Source: Rhodanobacteraceae bacterium
GTDB taxonomy: Bacteria; Pseudomonadota; Gammaproteobacteria; Xanthomonadales; Rhodanobacteraceae
Length of the DNA stretch: 64,000 bases
Assembly (NCBI GenBank): GCA_030167125.1
Contig: CP126531.1
Coordinates: 1,426,001 to 1,490,000 of the forward strand
Reading direction: 5' to 3'
The position numbers were made by a program, and so were the translations under genes. Shown in pieces: positions 8,648-17,278 of the stretch. The notes below the pieces were generated by a model, which ran no database searches, was not told the DNA's origin, and worked only from the letters and a program-made list of their open reading frames with translations. The first letter of the stretch is position 1, and each line of letters begins with the position of its first letter.

Positions 8648-9729
8648 ACGAAGTGCTCGACGCCGCCACCCGCAACGGCCTGGCCGAAGCCTGGGGACTG
8701 TCGCCGCGTGCGCGTTTCGCGCCGCTGGGCAATGGCCTGATCAACCGCACGCTGCTGGTCACTGACGACGGCCGCCGCCGCGTCCTGCAATGCCTCAATG
8801 TCCACGTGTTCCGCGATCCGGCGCTGGTGATGCGCAACTGCCACGCGGTGACCGCGCACCTCGGCCGCGAGCGCGCGGCGGGACGCTACGATTACTCGGT
8901 GCTGGAGCTGGTGCCGACGCTCGCGGGCGAGCCCGCCGCGGTGCTGGACGACGGCACGTGGTGGCGCATGTACGACCACGTGCCCGACACGCGCACCCAC
9001 GACACCGCCGACGATCCGGCGTTGACGTTCGAGGCGGGACGCGGTTTCGGCGCCTTCGCCTCGGCGCTGGCCGGCCTTGGCGCCGACGCCGTGGGCGAAG
9101 TGATCCCGCACTTCCACGACCCGGTCAAGCGCTTCGATGCCTTTCGTGCCGCGCACGAAGCCGACCGCGTGGGACGCGTTTCGCAAGCGTCGGAAGAGTG
9201 CGACGCCGCGCAAGCCTTCACGGGCGTGCTGACGCACTGGCGAGCGTTGCTGGACGCGGGATTGCCGTGGCGCATCACCCACAACGATTGCAAGTTGAAC
9301 AACCTGTTGTTCGACGCGGATGGCCATGCGATCTGCGTGGTCGACCTCGACACCGTGATGCCAGGCTCCCTGTTGTTCGACTTCGGCGACATGGGCCGCA
9401 CGATGTTGAGCCCGGTGCCGGAAGATTCGACCGACATCGAGCGCGTCGGCGTGCGCCACGAACATTTCGCCGCGCTGGCGCGCGGCTACATCGAAGGCTG
9501 CGGCGACCTGCTGACGCCGCTCGAACGCGACAACCTGGTGTTCGCCGCGCGCATGGTCACCGGCGTGATCGGCCTGCGCTTCCTCACCGATTACCTCGAC
9601 GGCGACCGCTACTTCCGCGTCGCGCATTCGCTGCACAACCTGGAGCGCGCGCGCAACCAGTTCGCGCTGTACGCATCGCTCACCACGCAACAGGATGCGT
9701 TGCAGGCGCTGGTGCCCGGCTCAGGTTGA
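8644..9729 (+). CDS. Aminoglycoside-phosphotransferase-fold sugar kinase (NahK-like)
   Basis: 361-residue kinase of the APH/choline-kinase fold, most like N-acetylhexosamine 1-kinases. Catalytic and metal motifs are ITHNDCKLNNLLFD (about residues 215-228) and CVVDLDTVMPG (about 234-244). It is coupled by ATGA to the nucleotidyltransferase before it, which suggests a two-step route from free sugar to sugar-1-phosphate to NDP-sugar, perhaps salvage of amino sugars. AmgK of the peptidoglycan-recycling pathway is an alternative. Its 3' end overlaps the convergent hisIE gene by 9 nt. Confidence 0.75.
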   Translation: MNEVLDAATRNGLAEAWGLSPRARFAPLGNGLINRTLLVTDDGRRRVLQCLNVHVFRDPALVMRNCHAVTAHLGRERAAGRYDYSVLELVPTLAGEPAAVLDDGTWWRMYDHVPDTRTHDTADDPALTFEAGRGFGAFASALAGLGADAVGEVIPHFHDPVKRFDAFRAAHEADRVGRVSQASEECDAAQAFTGVLTHWRALLDAGLPWRITHNDCKLNNLLFDADGHAICVVDLDTVMPGSLLFDFGDMGRTMLSPVPEDSTDIERVGVRHEHFAALARGYIEGCGDLLTPLERDNLVFAARMVTGVIGLRFLTDYLDGDRYFRVAHSLHNLERARNQFALYASLTTQQDALQALVPGSG

Positions 9730-10356
9730 TTCGCCGCTCGCCGCGGGCGCGCGCCGCTGCGCCAGCACCGCCGCGACATCCGCGAGCGACAAGCCGCGTG
9801 CGCGCAGCAGCACGGCGAGGTGATAGACGAGATCGGCGGCTTCGCCTTTCAGCGCATCGTCGTCCTGCGTCACCGCTGCCAGCGCGGTTTCGACGCCTTC
9901 CTCGCCGACCTTCTGCGCGATGCGGCGGATGCCCGCTTCGAACAGCGTGGTGGTGTAGCTGCCCGCTGGACGCTCGGCATGACGCTGCGCGACCAGCGCA
10001 TCCAGTTCCCCGAGGAACGCCAGCGGCGGACGCGCCGCATCGCCGAAGCAACTGGGCGTGCCGAGATGGCAGGTCGGGCCATGCGGTTCGGCTTCGATCA
10101 GCAAGGTGTCGCGGTCGCAATCCGCACGGATCGATGTCAGCGCCAATACATGGCCGGACGTTTCTCCCTTCTTCCACAGCCGCTGCTTGCTGCGGCTCCA
10201 GAACGTCACGAATCCCGAGGCGCGGGTTACGACCAGCGCTTCGGCGTTCATGTAACCGAGCATCAACACTTCGCCCGTCGCGCAATGTTGCACGATCGCG
10301 GGAATCAGGCCCGCACCTTTCGCCCAATCCAGCTCGTCGTCGATGCACTTGTTCAT
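9721..10356 (-). CDS. hisIE: Phosphoribosyl-AMP cyclohydrolase / phosphoribosyl-ATP pyrophosphatase
   Basis: Bifunctional histidine-biosynthesis enzyme, 211 residues, catalysing steps 2 and 3. The N-terminal HisI half has [25 protein letters not shown] and metal ligands in DCDRDTLL and CHLG. The C-terminal HisE half from about residue 115 has [13 protein letters not shown] and [13 protein letters not shown]. The start ATG 10356 overlaps the hisF stop (ATGA). It is the last gene of the his operon. Confidence 0.95.
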   Translation of the reverse strand: MNKCIDDELDWAKGAGLIPAIVQHCATGEVLMLGYMNAEALVVTRASGFVTFWSRSKQRLWKKGETSGHVLALTSIRADCDRDTLLIEAEPHGPTCHLGTPSCFGDAARPPLAFLGELDALVAQRHAERPAGSYTTTLFEAGIRRIAQKVGEEGVETALAAVTQDDDALKGEAADLVYHLAVLLRARGLSLADVAAVLAQRRAPAASGEST

Positions 10357-11144
10357 TGCAGGACTCCCGCGCTTTGCGGCCGCACGCACACGCCTTCCGC
10401 TTCCAGCCAGCGCTTGAGTGCAGCGATCCCAATATCGCCGGAATGGAACACGCTGGCCGCGAGCGCGCCGTCGACATCGGCTTCGGCAAACACGTCGCGA
10501 AAATGTTCGCGTGCACCCGCTCCGCCCGACGCCACCAGCGGCACCTTGCAGACGCTGCGTGCAGCCCGCAACTGCGCGATGTCGTAACCCGCGCGCACGC
10601 CGTCGCTGCCCATGCAGTTCAGCACGATTTCGCCCGCGCCGCGCCGCTGCACCTCATCGATCCATTCCAAAGTACGCCGCGCCGAGGAACGCATGCGCGC
10701 GGCATCGCCGGTGTACTGGCGCACCCGCCATTCGCCGTCGTCGTCGCGCAGCGAATCGATTCCAACCACCACGCACTGCAAGCCGAACCTGGCGGCCAGC
10801 TCGTCGATCAGGTCCGGCCGTTCCAGCGCGGGCGAGTTCACCGAAACCTTGTCCGCGCCCGCATGCAGCACCGCGCGCGCATCATCGACGCTGCGGATGC
10901 CGCCGGCGACACAGAACGGAATGTCGATCTCGCGCGCCACCCGTTCCACCCACGCCACGTCGACGGTGCGGTTCTGCGGGCTGGCGGCAATGTCGTAGAA
11001 CACCAGCTCGTCGGCGCCCGCGTCGCGGTAGCGCAGCGCCAGTTCCACGATGTCGCCGGCGATCGCGTGGTCGCGGAAGCGCACGCCCTTGACCACCTTG
11101 CCGTCTTTCACGTCGAGGCAGGCGATGATGCGCCGGCTCAACAT
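10353..11144 (-). CDS. hisF: Imidazole glycerol phosphate synthase, cyclase subunit
   Basis: TIM-barrel cyclase, 263 residues. It uses ammonia from HisH to form imidazole glycerol phosphate and AICAR. The general acid/base aspartates are visible in [12 protein letters not shown] (Asp11) and [11 protein letters not shown] (about residue 130), and phosphate-binding loops in FCVAGGIRS and VASGGAG. It overlaps hisA by 7 nt and hisIE by 4 nt. HisF and HisH are both present in the same operon, as the heterodimer requires. Confidence 0.96.
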   Translation of the reverse strand: MLSRRIIACLDVKDGKVVKGVRFRDHAIAGDIVELALRYRDAGADELVFYDIAASPQNRTVDVAWVERVAREIDIPFCVAGGIRSVDDARAVLHAGADKVSVNSPALERPDLIDELAARFGLQCVVVGIDSLRDDDGEWRVRQYTGDAARMRSSARRTLEWIDEVQRRGAGEIVLNCMGSDGVRAGYDIAQLRAARSVCKVPLVASGGAGAREHFRDVFAEADVDGALAASVFHSGDIGIAALKRWLEAEGVCVRPQSAGVLQ

Positions 11145-11869
11145 TTAAGCGCCTCCTTCAGCGTGAACTTGCGCTCCAGCAGTGCGCGGCCGAGGATCAC
11201 CGCGCGCACGCCGGCCGCGCGTACCTTGCGCACGTCGTCCAGTGAACACGCGCCGCCCGACGCCTGGATTTCGAAATCGGGTGCGAAACGATGCAGGTCG
11301 CGATACAACTCCAGGTTGAAGCCGCCCAGCGTGCCGTCGCGCGCGATGTCGGTGCACAGCACGTGGCGCGCGCCGGCCCGCGCATAATGCGCGGCCAGCG
11401 TGTCGAGCTGGACGCAGGAATCCTCGGTCCAGCCGTGCACGGGCAGTCGCCACGCACCGGCCTGCCGGCGCACGTCCAGCGCCAGCACCAGCCGGTCGGG
11501 TTCGAACTGGGTGATCCAGATCGCGGTCGCGTACGGGTTCTGCACCGCAAGGCTGCCCACCACCACGCGCGTGACGCCCGCCGAATACAGGCGCCGCAAA
11601 TCGTCGGTGGTGCGCACGCCGCCGCCGGCCTGCACCTTCAACGTGCCGGTCCGCGCGATCGCCTCGATCACCGCAAGGTTGGCGAACTTGCCCGAACGCG
11701 CGCCATCCAGATCGACCACGTGCAGCCACTGCGCACCTTCGTCGGCATAGCCACGCGCGAGTTCGACGGGATCGTCCGCGAACACCGTTTCGCGCGCGTA
11801 GTCGCCCTGCCGCAGCCGCACGACGCGGCCGCCACGCAGGTCGATGGCAGGAATCACCTGAAAGCTCAT
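11138..11869 (-). CDS. hisA: ProFAR isomerase
   Basis: Phosphoribosylformimino-AICAR-phosphate isomerase, a TIM barrel of 243 residues performing the Amadori rearrangement of step 4. The catalytic Asp is in [10 protein letters not shown] (Asp9), and the second acid in [13 protein letters not shown]. Phosphate-binding motifs are QAGGGVRT and QASGGACS. It starts at ATG 11869, overlapping the hisH stop by ATGA. It ends 7 nt inside hisF. Confidence 0.96.
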   Translation of the reverse strand: MSFQVIPAIDLRGGRVVRLRQGDYARETVFADDPVELARGYADEGAQWLHVVDLDGARSGKFANLAVIEAIARTGTLKVQAGGGVRTTDDLRRLYSAGVTRVVVGSLAVQNPYATAIWITQFEPDRLVLALDVRRQAGAWRLPVHGWTEDSCVQLDTLAAHYARAGARHVLCTDIARDGTLGGFNLELYRDLHRFAPDFEIQASGGACSLDDVRKVRAAGVRAVILGRALLERKFTLKEALKC

Positions 11870-12459
11870 TGCAGGGCCAGGAAGTTCCGCAGGACCGCCA
11901 TCCCCATTGCGGCGGACCGTTCGGGATGGTACTGCACGCCCATGAAGTTGCCCTGACCGATCGCTGCCGAGAACGTGATGCCGTATCCGCAAATTGCAAG
12001 CGTGGCGGCGCAGGCCGGCACCGCGTAGCCGTGCACGAAATAGGCCCAGCCTTCGCGCGCTTCGCCCGCGCACAGAAAATGATCCGTGCACGCATTGACC
12101 CGATTCCAGCCCATGTGCGGCACGCGCAAACCGTCGCCGCCGCGCAGGCGCCGTACCGGCGCATCGATCAGGCCCATGCATTCGACGCCGCCTTCTTCCG
12201 AATGCGCGCACAGGAGCTGCATGCCGAGACACACGCCGAGTACCGGCTGAGTGAGCCCGCGCAGGACGTCCACCAACCCGGTTTCGCGCAGCAATGCCAT
12301 TGCCGGCGCCGCGGCGCCGACCCCCGGCAGGATCACGCGATCGGCGCGGCGGATCGTTTCGGCGTCGCGCGTCAGCGCCGCCTCCACCCCGAGGCGCTGC
12401 AGCGCATAGCGCACGGAGCCGATGTTGGCGCCGCCCGAATCGACCAGCGCCACGTTCAC
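11866..12459 (-). CDS. hisH: Imidazole glycerol phosphate synthase, glutaminase subunit
   Basis: Class I glutamine amidotransferase, 197 residues, delivering ammonia to HisF. The triad is complete: Cys77 in GVCLGMQLL, His178 and Glu180 in QYHPERS. The start is a GTG at 12459 that overlaps the hisB stop as GTGA. It gives the typical N-terminus [15 protein letters not shown], and longer in-frame readings run into hisB. Confidence 0.94.
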   Translation of the reverse strand: MNVALVDSGGANIGSVRYALQRLGVEAALTRDAETIRRADRVILPGVGAAAPAMALLRETGLVDVLRGLTQPVLGVCLGMQLLCAHSEEGGVECMGLIDAPVRRLRGGDGLRVPHMGWNRVNACTDHFLCAGEAREGWAYFVHGYAVPACAATLAICGYGITFSAAIGQGNFMGVQYHPERSAAMGMAVLRNFLALQ

Positions 12460-13523
12460 GCGAGCACGCCCTTGGTCGTCGGCAACGCATCGCCTTCCCG
12501 CCGGATCGCCTGGCGCAGGCTGCGCGCGACGACCTTGAAACACGCTTCGACCATGTGATGCGCGTTGTCGCCGCGCACCGACAAATGCAGGTTGGCGCCC
12601 AAAGCGTCGCACAGCGAGCGGAAAAAATGCGGCACCAGTTCGGTCGGCAGCTCGCCCACGCGCTCGCGTGGGAATGCGCCTTCGAAAACGAAATACGCGC
12701 GTCCGGAAAGATCCAGCCGAGCATCCGCCGCGGTCTCGTCCATGGGCAGCGCGAAACCATAGCGCGCGATGCCGCGCTTGTCGCCCAGCGCGCGGCGCAG
12801 CGCCTCGCCGATCGCGAGCGCGCAGTCCTCGACGGTGTGGTGCTCGTCCACGCGCGCGTCACCCATGCAGCGGACCGACAACGCGAGGCCGCCGTGCTTG
12901 CCGAGCTGTTCCAGCATGTGGTCGAAGAAACCGATCCCGGTCGCGATGTCGGGCTCGGCGGTCGCGTCGAGGTTAACGTGGACGGTGACGCGGGTCTCGC
13001 GCGTGACCCGCTCAAATTCCGCGATGCGCGGCTGATCGAGCAACCGATGCGCAACCTCGTTCCACACGATGCCGCCCGCGCCCACGCGGAACCCGCGCAC
13101 GCCGAGGTTCGCCGCCAGTTGCATGTCGGTTTCCCGATCGCCCACCAGCGCCGACGCGGCGCGACTCCAGCCATCGTCGGCGAGCCAATGGCGCAGCAGG
13201 CCCGTGCCGGGTTTGCGCGTGTCCAGGCCCTCGTGATCGAAACTGCGATCGATCAGGATTTCGCGGAAGCGGATGCCTTGCGAGGCGAGGATACGCAGCA
13301 GCAACGCCTGCGGACCGTCGAAATTTGCCTGCGGGAAACTCGGAGTACCAAGTCCATCCTGGTTGGTCACCATCACGAGTTCGTAGCCCGCCGCGACGCA
13401 ACGCTGCAACGCGGCGATCACACCCGGCATCAGGTCGAGTTTTTCGAAGCTGTCGATCTGCTCGTCCGGCGGTTCCACGATCAGGCAGCCGTCGCGATCG
13501 ACGAATAGGACCTTGCGCATCAT
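12456..13523 (-). CDS. hisB: Histidinol-phosphatase / imidazoleglycerol-phosphate dehydratase
   Basis: Bifunctional HisB of the enteric type, 355 residues. The N-terminal HAD phosphatase (about 1-165) has the nucleophile motif [10 protein letters not shown] and VGDRETDMQ. The C-terminal dehydratase (about 170-355) has the paired metal motifs [26 protein letters not shown] and [11 protein letters not shown]. The start is the first of two adjacent ATGs (13523), overlapping the hisC stop. Confidence 0.96.
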   Translation of the reverse strand: MMRKVLFVDRDGCLIVEPPDEQIDSFEKLDLMPGVIAALQRCVAAGYELVMVTNQDGLGTPSFPQANFDGPQALLLRILASQGIRFREILIDRSFDHEGLDTRKPGTGLLRHWLADDGWSRAASALVGDRETDMQLAANLGVRGFRVGAGGIVWNEVAHRLLDQPRIAEFERVTRETRVTVHVNLDATAEPDIATGIGFFDHMLEQLGKHGGLALSVRCMGDARVDEHHTVEDCALAIGEALRRALGDKRGIARYGFALPMDETAADARLDLSGRAYFVFEGAFPRERVGELPTELVPHFFRSLCDALGANLHLSVRGDNAHHMVEACFKVVARSLRQAIRREGDALPTTKGVLA

Positions 13524-14611
13524 GCCGGCAGCTCCGCGCGTGCGCCCTCGCTTGCCATGCAGCGAAGTACGTCCAGCACGCGATCGTTTTCCGCCGGCGT
13601 GCCGAGGCTGATGCGCAACGCATCGCCGAGCCGCGGATAGCGGCGCACGTCGCGCACCACAACGCCCGCCGCCAGCAATGCGGCGTACGCAGCGCCCGCA
13701 TCGGCAAAACGCACGGCGAGGAAATTGGCTTGCGACGGCAGCACTTCGCGAACGCACGCCAGCACGGCCAGCGCCTTCCGCATGCGCGTGCGTTCGCGGC
13801 GAATAACTGCGACGCGTTCGCGCATCGCGCCTTCGCCGGACAGTGCGCGCAGCGCGAGTTCCACGCACGGCACGGGCAACGGGTATGGCGGCATGATCCT
13901 GCGCAGCAGCGCGATCACGCGTGCATCCGCGAGCACGCTGCCGACGCGCACCCCGGCCAGCGCCCAGGCTTTCGACAAGGTGCGCAGCACCACCAGGTTG
14001 GCGAGCTTGCCGACGCAATCTGCCACGCTGCCGCTGTCGTCCCGCGGATCGGCGAATTCCACGTAGGCTTCGTCGACCACCAGCAACGCGCGGCCTTCGA
14101 GCGCAGCGGCCAAACGCAGGATGTCCACGCGCGACACGCTCGCGCCCGCCGGATTGCTGGGTGCGCACACGAATACCAGTTTCACCGCCGGCGTCATCGC
14201 TGCCAGCACTACATCGACGTCGACCTGGAAATCAGCGCCCAGCGGGGCTTCCACGACGGCCGCGCCCTGCACGCGCGCGCAGGCCGCGTACATTCCGAAG
14301 GTCGGCGGCGAGATCAGGATCGCGTCGCGTCCCGCCGCGCAAAACGCGCGCACCAACAAGTCGATGCCTTCGTCGCTGCCGCGTCCCACGAGCAGTTGCT
14401 CGTCGCGGACGCCATACAGTTTTGCAAGGCGCGCCATCAGCATCGCGGGTTGCGGATCCGGATAGCGGTTCCAGCCACCGTCGCCATCGAACGGCGGCCA
14501 CGGCGATTCGTTGGCGTTCAACCACACCTCGCCGCCGGACGCTTCCATGCGTGCGGAGGAATACGGCTGCAGGCTCCGGATTTCCGGGCGTGCGAGTTCG
14601 ACCGGATTCAT
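13520..14611 (-). CDS. hisC: Histidinol-phosphate aminotransferase
   Basis: PLP-dependent fold-type I aminotransferase, 363 residues, converting imidazole-acetol phosphate to histidinol phosphate. The Schiff-base Lys is in [16 protein letters not shown]. Other landmarks are [10 protein letters not shown] at the N-terminus, [18 protein letters not shown] and VVDEAYVEF. The start ATG 14611 overlaps the hisD stop by ATGA; upstream in-frame residues are hisD in another frame. Confidence 0.95.
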   Translation of the reverse strand: MNPVELARPEIRSLQPYSSARMEASGGEVWLNANESPWPPFDGDGGWNRYPDPQPAMLMARLAKLYGVRDEQLLVGRGSDEGIDLLVRAFCAAGRDAILISPPTFGMYAACARVQGAAVVEAPLGADFQVDVDVVLAAMTPAVKLVFVCAPSNPAGASVSRVDILRLAAALEGRALLVVDEAYVEFADPRDDSGSVADCVGKLANLVVLRTLSKAWALAGVRVGSVLADARVIALLRRIMPPYPLPVPCVELALRALSGEGAMRERVAVIRRERTRMRKALAVLACVREVLPSQANFLAVRFADAGAAYAALLAAGVVVRDVRRYPRLGDALRISLGTPAENDRVLDVLRCMASEGARAELPA

Positions 14612-15945
14612 GCCACTGACCTTACGCGCGTGGACGCTTGCGTATCGCGTTCCAGCGCAGCCATGCGCAAGGTGACCGCGCGCCGGTGCGCGTCCAGCCC
14701 TTCGGTCGCCGCCAGTGTCGCCGCGCAAGGCCCGATCGCACGCAGCCCTTCCGGGCTGCAGGTTTGTACCGTCACCTGTTTCTGGAAACTCGCGACCGAC
14801 ACGCCGCTGCAACTGCGCGCCCAGCCATACGTCGGCAGCACGTGGTTGCTGCCGCTGCAGTAGTCGCCCAGCGATTCGGGCGTCCATGCGCCGAGGAACA
14901 CCGAACCCGCGTTTTCGATCGTGTTCAACCAGCGGCGCGGTTCACGCACCTGCACGATCAGATGCTCCGGCGCGTAACGGTTGCTGACGTCGAAGGCCTG
15001 CGCGATCGATTCGACACGAACAAAACGGCTGTGCGCCAGCGCCTGGCGCGCAATCCCGGCGCGCGGCAGCGTCGCGCATTGCGCGGCCAACTCGATTTCA
15101 ACTGCAGTCAGCAGCGCATCCGAATCGCTGACCAGCAACACCTGCGAATCCGGCCCATGCTCGGCCTGCGACAGGAGGTCCGCCGCAACGAACACCGGAT
15201 CGGCCGATCCATCGGCGATCACGAGCACTTCGGACGGCCCGGCCGGCATGTCGATCGCGGCGCCTTGCGGATCGGACGCGACCTGCAGCTTGGCTTCGGT
15301 GACGTACGCGTTGCCGGGACCGAACAACTTGTCGCAGCGCGGCACCGATTCGGTGCCGTAACCCAACGCGGCGATTGCCTGTGCGCCGCCGATCGCGAAC
15401 ACACGATGCACGCCGCAGGCACGCGCGGCATGCAGCACCGCCGGATCGCAGGTGCCGTCCGCGCGCGACGGCGAACACAACACGACCTCGCGGCAACCGG
15501 CGAGCCGCGCCGGGATCGCCAACATCAGGACCGTCGAAGGCAGCGGCGCGCTGCCTGCGGGCACGTACAAGCCCACGCGTCCGATCGGTCGCGACACGCG
15601 CTCCACCCGCACACCCGGCGCCGTCTCGATGGAAACATCATCGAACATGCAGGCGCGATGGAACGCTTCGATGCGCGATGCCGCTTCGGCGATGGCCTGC
15701 TTCACGGCCGGATCGAGCGACGCGTCGGCGGCTTCGAACGCGGCTGCATCGACTTCCAGACCTTCGATCACCACCTTGTCGAAACGCTCGGCGTATTCAC
15801 GCAGTGCGGCGTCGCCGCCCTTCTGCACCTCGGCGATGATCTCCGCGACGGTCGCGCGAAGTGCAGCGTCGCGCGCAAGCTTCGGACGCGCGAGTGCTTC
15901 CTCGCGCGCTTCGGCGTCCAGCGTTCGCCAATCCATGCGCCTCAT
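14608..15945 (-). CDS. hisD: Histidinol dehydrogenase
   Basis: Zn-dependent NAD enzyme, 445 residues, oxidising histidinol to histidine in the last two steps. Family landmarks are [44 protein letters not shown] and [10 protein letters not shown], with Zn/catalytic residues in RYAPEHL and [11 protein letters not shown]. The start ATG 15945 (MRRMDW) overlaps the hisG stop by ATGA. A second in-frame ATG lies 9 nt further in. Length is normal for the family. Confidence 0.95.
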   Translation of the reverse strand: MRRMDWRTLDAEAREEALARPKLARDAALRATVAEIIAEVQKGGDAALREYAERFDKVVIEGLEVDAAAFEAADASLDPAVKQAIAEAASRIEAFHRACMFDDVSIETAPGVRVERVSRPIGRVGLYVPAGSAPLPSTVLMLAIPARLAGCREVVLCSPSRADGTCDPAVLHAARACGVHRVFAIGGAQAIAALGYGTESVPRCDKLFGPGNAYVTEAKLQVASDPQGAAIDMPAGPSEVLVIADGSADPVFVAADLLSQAEHGPDSQVLLVSDSDALLTAVEIELAAQCATLPRAGIARQALAHSRFVRVESIAQAFDVSNRYAPEHLIVQVREPRRWLNTIENAGSVFLGAWTPESLGDYCSGSNHVLPTYGWARSCSGVSVASFQKQVTVQTCSPEGLRAIGPCAATLAATEGLDAHRRAVTLRMAALERDTQASTRVRSVA

Positions 15946-16817
15946 GCCAGCGCCCTCTCGACCGGCAACACGAACAGTTCGCGTGCGCCCGCGCGCTGGA
16001 TCGCTTCGAGTTGCCGCCAGCCCAGCTCATCGGGACACAACGCCTGCAGCATCACCTGGTCCGGTTCACCTTCCATCTGCAGCACCGTCGGGCGCGGCGC
16101 ACCTGGCAGCGCCGCGATGATCGCGTCCACGCTGGCACGCGCCGCTTGCAGCAGCAGCAATCGCGAGCCGCGCACGCGGGTAACACCGTCGACCCGGCGC
16201 AGCAGCAGCTCGATGGTGTCGCGGCGGTCATCGGCCGGCAGCGTGGCGGCGCCGACCAGCACCGCTTCGCTCTCCAGCACGCAGTCCACTTCGCGCAACT
16301 GGTTGGCCACGAGTGTCGCGCCGCTCTGCACCAGATCGCAGATCGCGTCGGCGGTGCCGAGCCGCGGCGCGATCTCGACCGAGCCCGCCAGCGTTACGAC
16401 TTCGGCTTCGACACCTTGGCGATCCAGCCAGTCCCGCAGCAGTCCGGGATACGAGGTGGCGATGCGCATGCCGGCGAGCGAATCGGAGCCGGGGTACGCA
16501 CGCTCCTGCGGCACCGCGATCGCGAGCCGGCAGCGCCCGAAGCCGAGGTCACGCAGGCCGCGCAACGCGCCGCCGCCGAATTCCGCCAGCACGTTGCGAC
16601 CGACGATGCCTAGGTCGCACACGCCCTGCCCGATCAGGCCGGGGATGTCGTCGTCGCGTACCAGCAGCAGATCGATCGGTTCACCTTCGCCATAGCAGAA
16701 CAAGCCGTCGCGGCTGCGCCGGAAGCGCAAGCCGCAACGATCCAGGAGATCGAAACACGGATCGCTGAGGCGCCCGGATTTCTGCACCGCGATGCGCAGG
16801 CGTTCGCGCGGCATCAT
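15942..16817 (-). CDS. hisG: ATP phosphoribosyltransferase (long form)
   Basis: First enzyme of histidine biosynthesis, 291 residues. This is the long, HisZ-independent form with a C-terminal regulatory domain (about 220-291) that normally mediates feedback inhibition by histidine. Core motifs are [23 protein letters not shown], the PRPP loop region [21 protein letters not shown] and [10 protein letters not shown]. It overlaps the preceding TrpR-family gene by ATGA, so regulator and enzyme are coupled. Confidence 0.95.
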   Translation of the reverse strand: MMPRERLRIAVQKSGRLSDPCFDLLDRCGLRFRRSRDGLFCYGEGEPIDLLLVRDDDIPGLIGQGVCDLGIVGRNVLAEFGGGALRGLRDLGFGRCRLAIAVPQERAYPGSDSLAGMRIATSYPGLLRDWLDRQGVEAEVVTLAGSVEIAPRLGTADAICDLVQSGATLVANQLREVDCVLESEAVLVGAATLPADDRRDTIELLLRRVDGVTRVRGSRLLLLQAARASVDAIIAALPGAPRPTVLQMEGEPDQVMLQALCPDELGWRQLEAIQRAGARELFVLPVERALA

Positions 16818-17134
16818 GTGCGCCTCCGCTTCCTGGCGGTGCGTGCGGCGGCCTTCAGGTAGCCGCCGTTGCCCTGGTTCAAAAAACGCGCAACGCGCCC
16901 GATCGTGGTGATGCTGACGGCGGTGTGCTCGTGGATTTCGCGGTACGGCGTGCCTTTCAGCACGTGCGGCACCACCGTCCAGCGGTCGACCAGCGATTCC
17001 AGTTCGGCGGGCGTGCAGAGGTCGTGCAGGAACGCGCGCATTTCCTCGACATCACGCATCGCCAGCAAGGCCTTGCACAGGCTGGTTTCGGCCGAGTCAG
17101 CCGGGGTTTCCGGATGCAACATCCTGCGTTTCAT
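16814..17134 (-). CDS. TrpR/YerC-family repressor, probable regulator of the his operon
   Basis: Small DNA-binding protein of 106 residues from the TrpR/YerC superfamily. The helix-turn-helix is at about residues 65-90 (TPYREIHEHTAVSITTIGRV), preceded by the conserved FLHDLCTPAELESLVDRW. It is the first gene of the his operon, coupled to hisG. A perfect palindrome sits in its promoter. From family knowledge, the Xanthomonadales homologue (called HisR in regulon reconstructions) represses histidine synthesis. I infer autorepression with histidine as corepressor. ATG 17134 is chosen because a GTG at 17167 would lie within a few bases of the predicted transcription start. Confidence 0.85.
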   Translation of the reverse strand: MKRRMLHPETPADSAETSLCKALLAMRDVEEMRAFLHDLCTPAELESLVDRWTVVPHVLKGTPYREIHEHTAVSITTIGRVARFLNQGNGGYLKAAARTARKRRRT

Positions 17135-17178
17135 TCGAGCATGTCCACGTCGGAATCGTCGCGCCACATCGTCATACG

Positions 17179-17200
17179 ATGTATTAATGCGTTAATACAT
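17179..17200 (-). promoter_or_regulatory. his operon operator in promoter spacer
   Basis: Perfect inverted repeat with 9-bp arms: ATGTATTAA at 17179-17187 and TTAATACAT at 17192-17200, around the 4-nt spacer TGCG. On the minus strand it falls in a candidate promoter, with TTGCTC just upstream and TAATAC as the -10 inside the palindrome, 16 bp apart. A bound repressor would block RNA polymerase. The adjacent gene encodes a TrpR-family protein, the obvious ligand. Confidence 0.75.
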
Positions 17201-17278
17201 TGGAGCAAAGCATAACCGGACAGTGCCGGTGGCGCAAGCACGGCACGAACGAGCCTCAGGATTCGTTCAAGCGGGTCG

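Noticed and set aside
7751..9729. MurU/AmgK peptidoglycan-recycling pair
   Set aside because: The nucleotidyltransferase is too long for MurU, and the kinase looks closer to N-acetylhexosamine kinases. Kept only as an alternative.
8790..11387. Very long plus-strand open frame (865 codons) across the kinase and his genes
   Set aside because: It runs through the kinase in another frame and antisense to hisIE and hisF. Its product is almost all Arg/Ala/Pro, typical of a frame left open by GC-rich codon use.
17247..17268. hutH terminator (GAACGA/TCGTTC hairpin)
   Set aside because: Only a 6-bp stem with a 10-nt loop and no T-tract, so too weak to list as a terminator.
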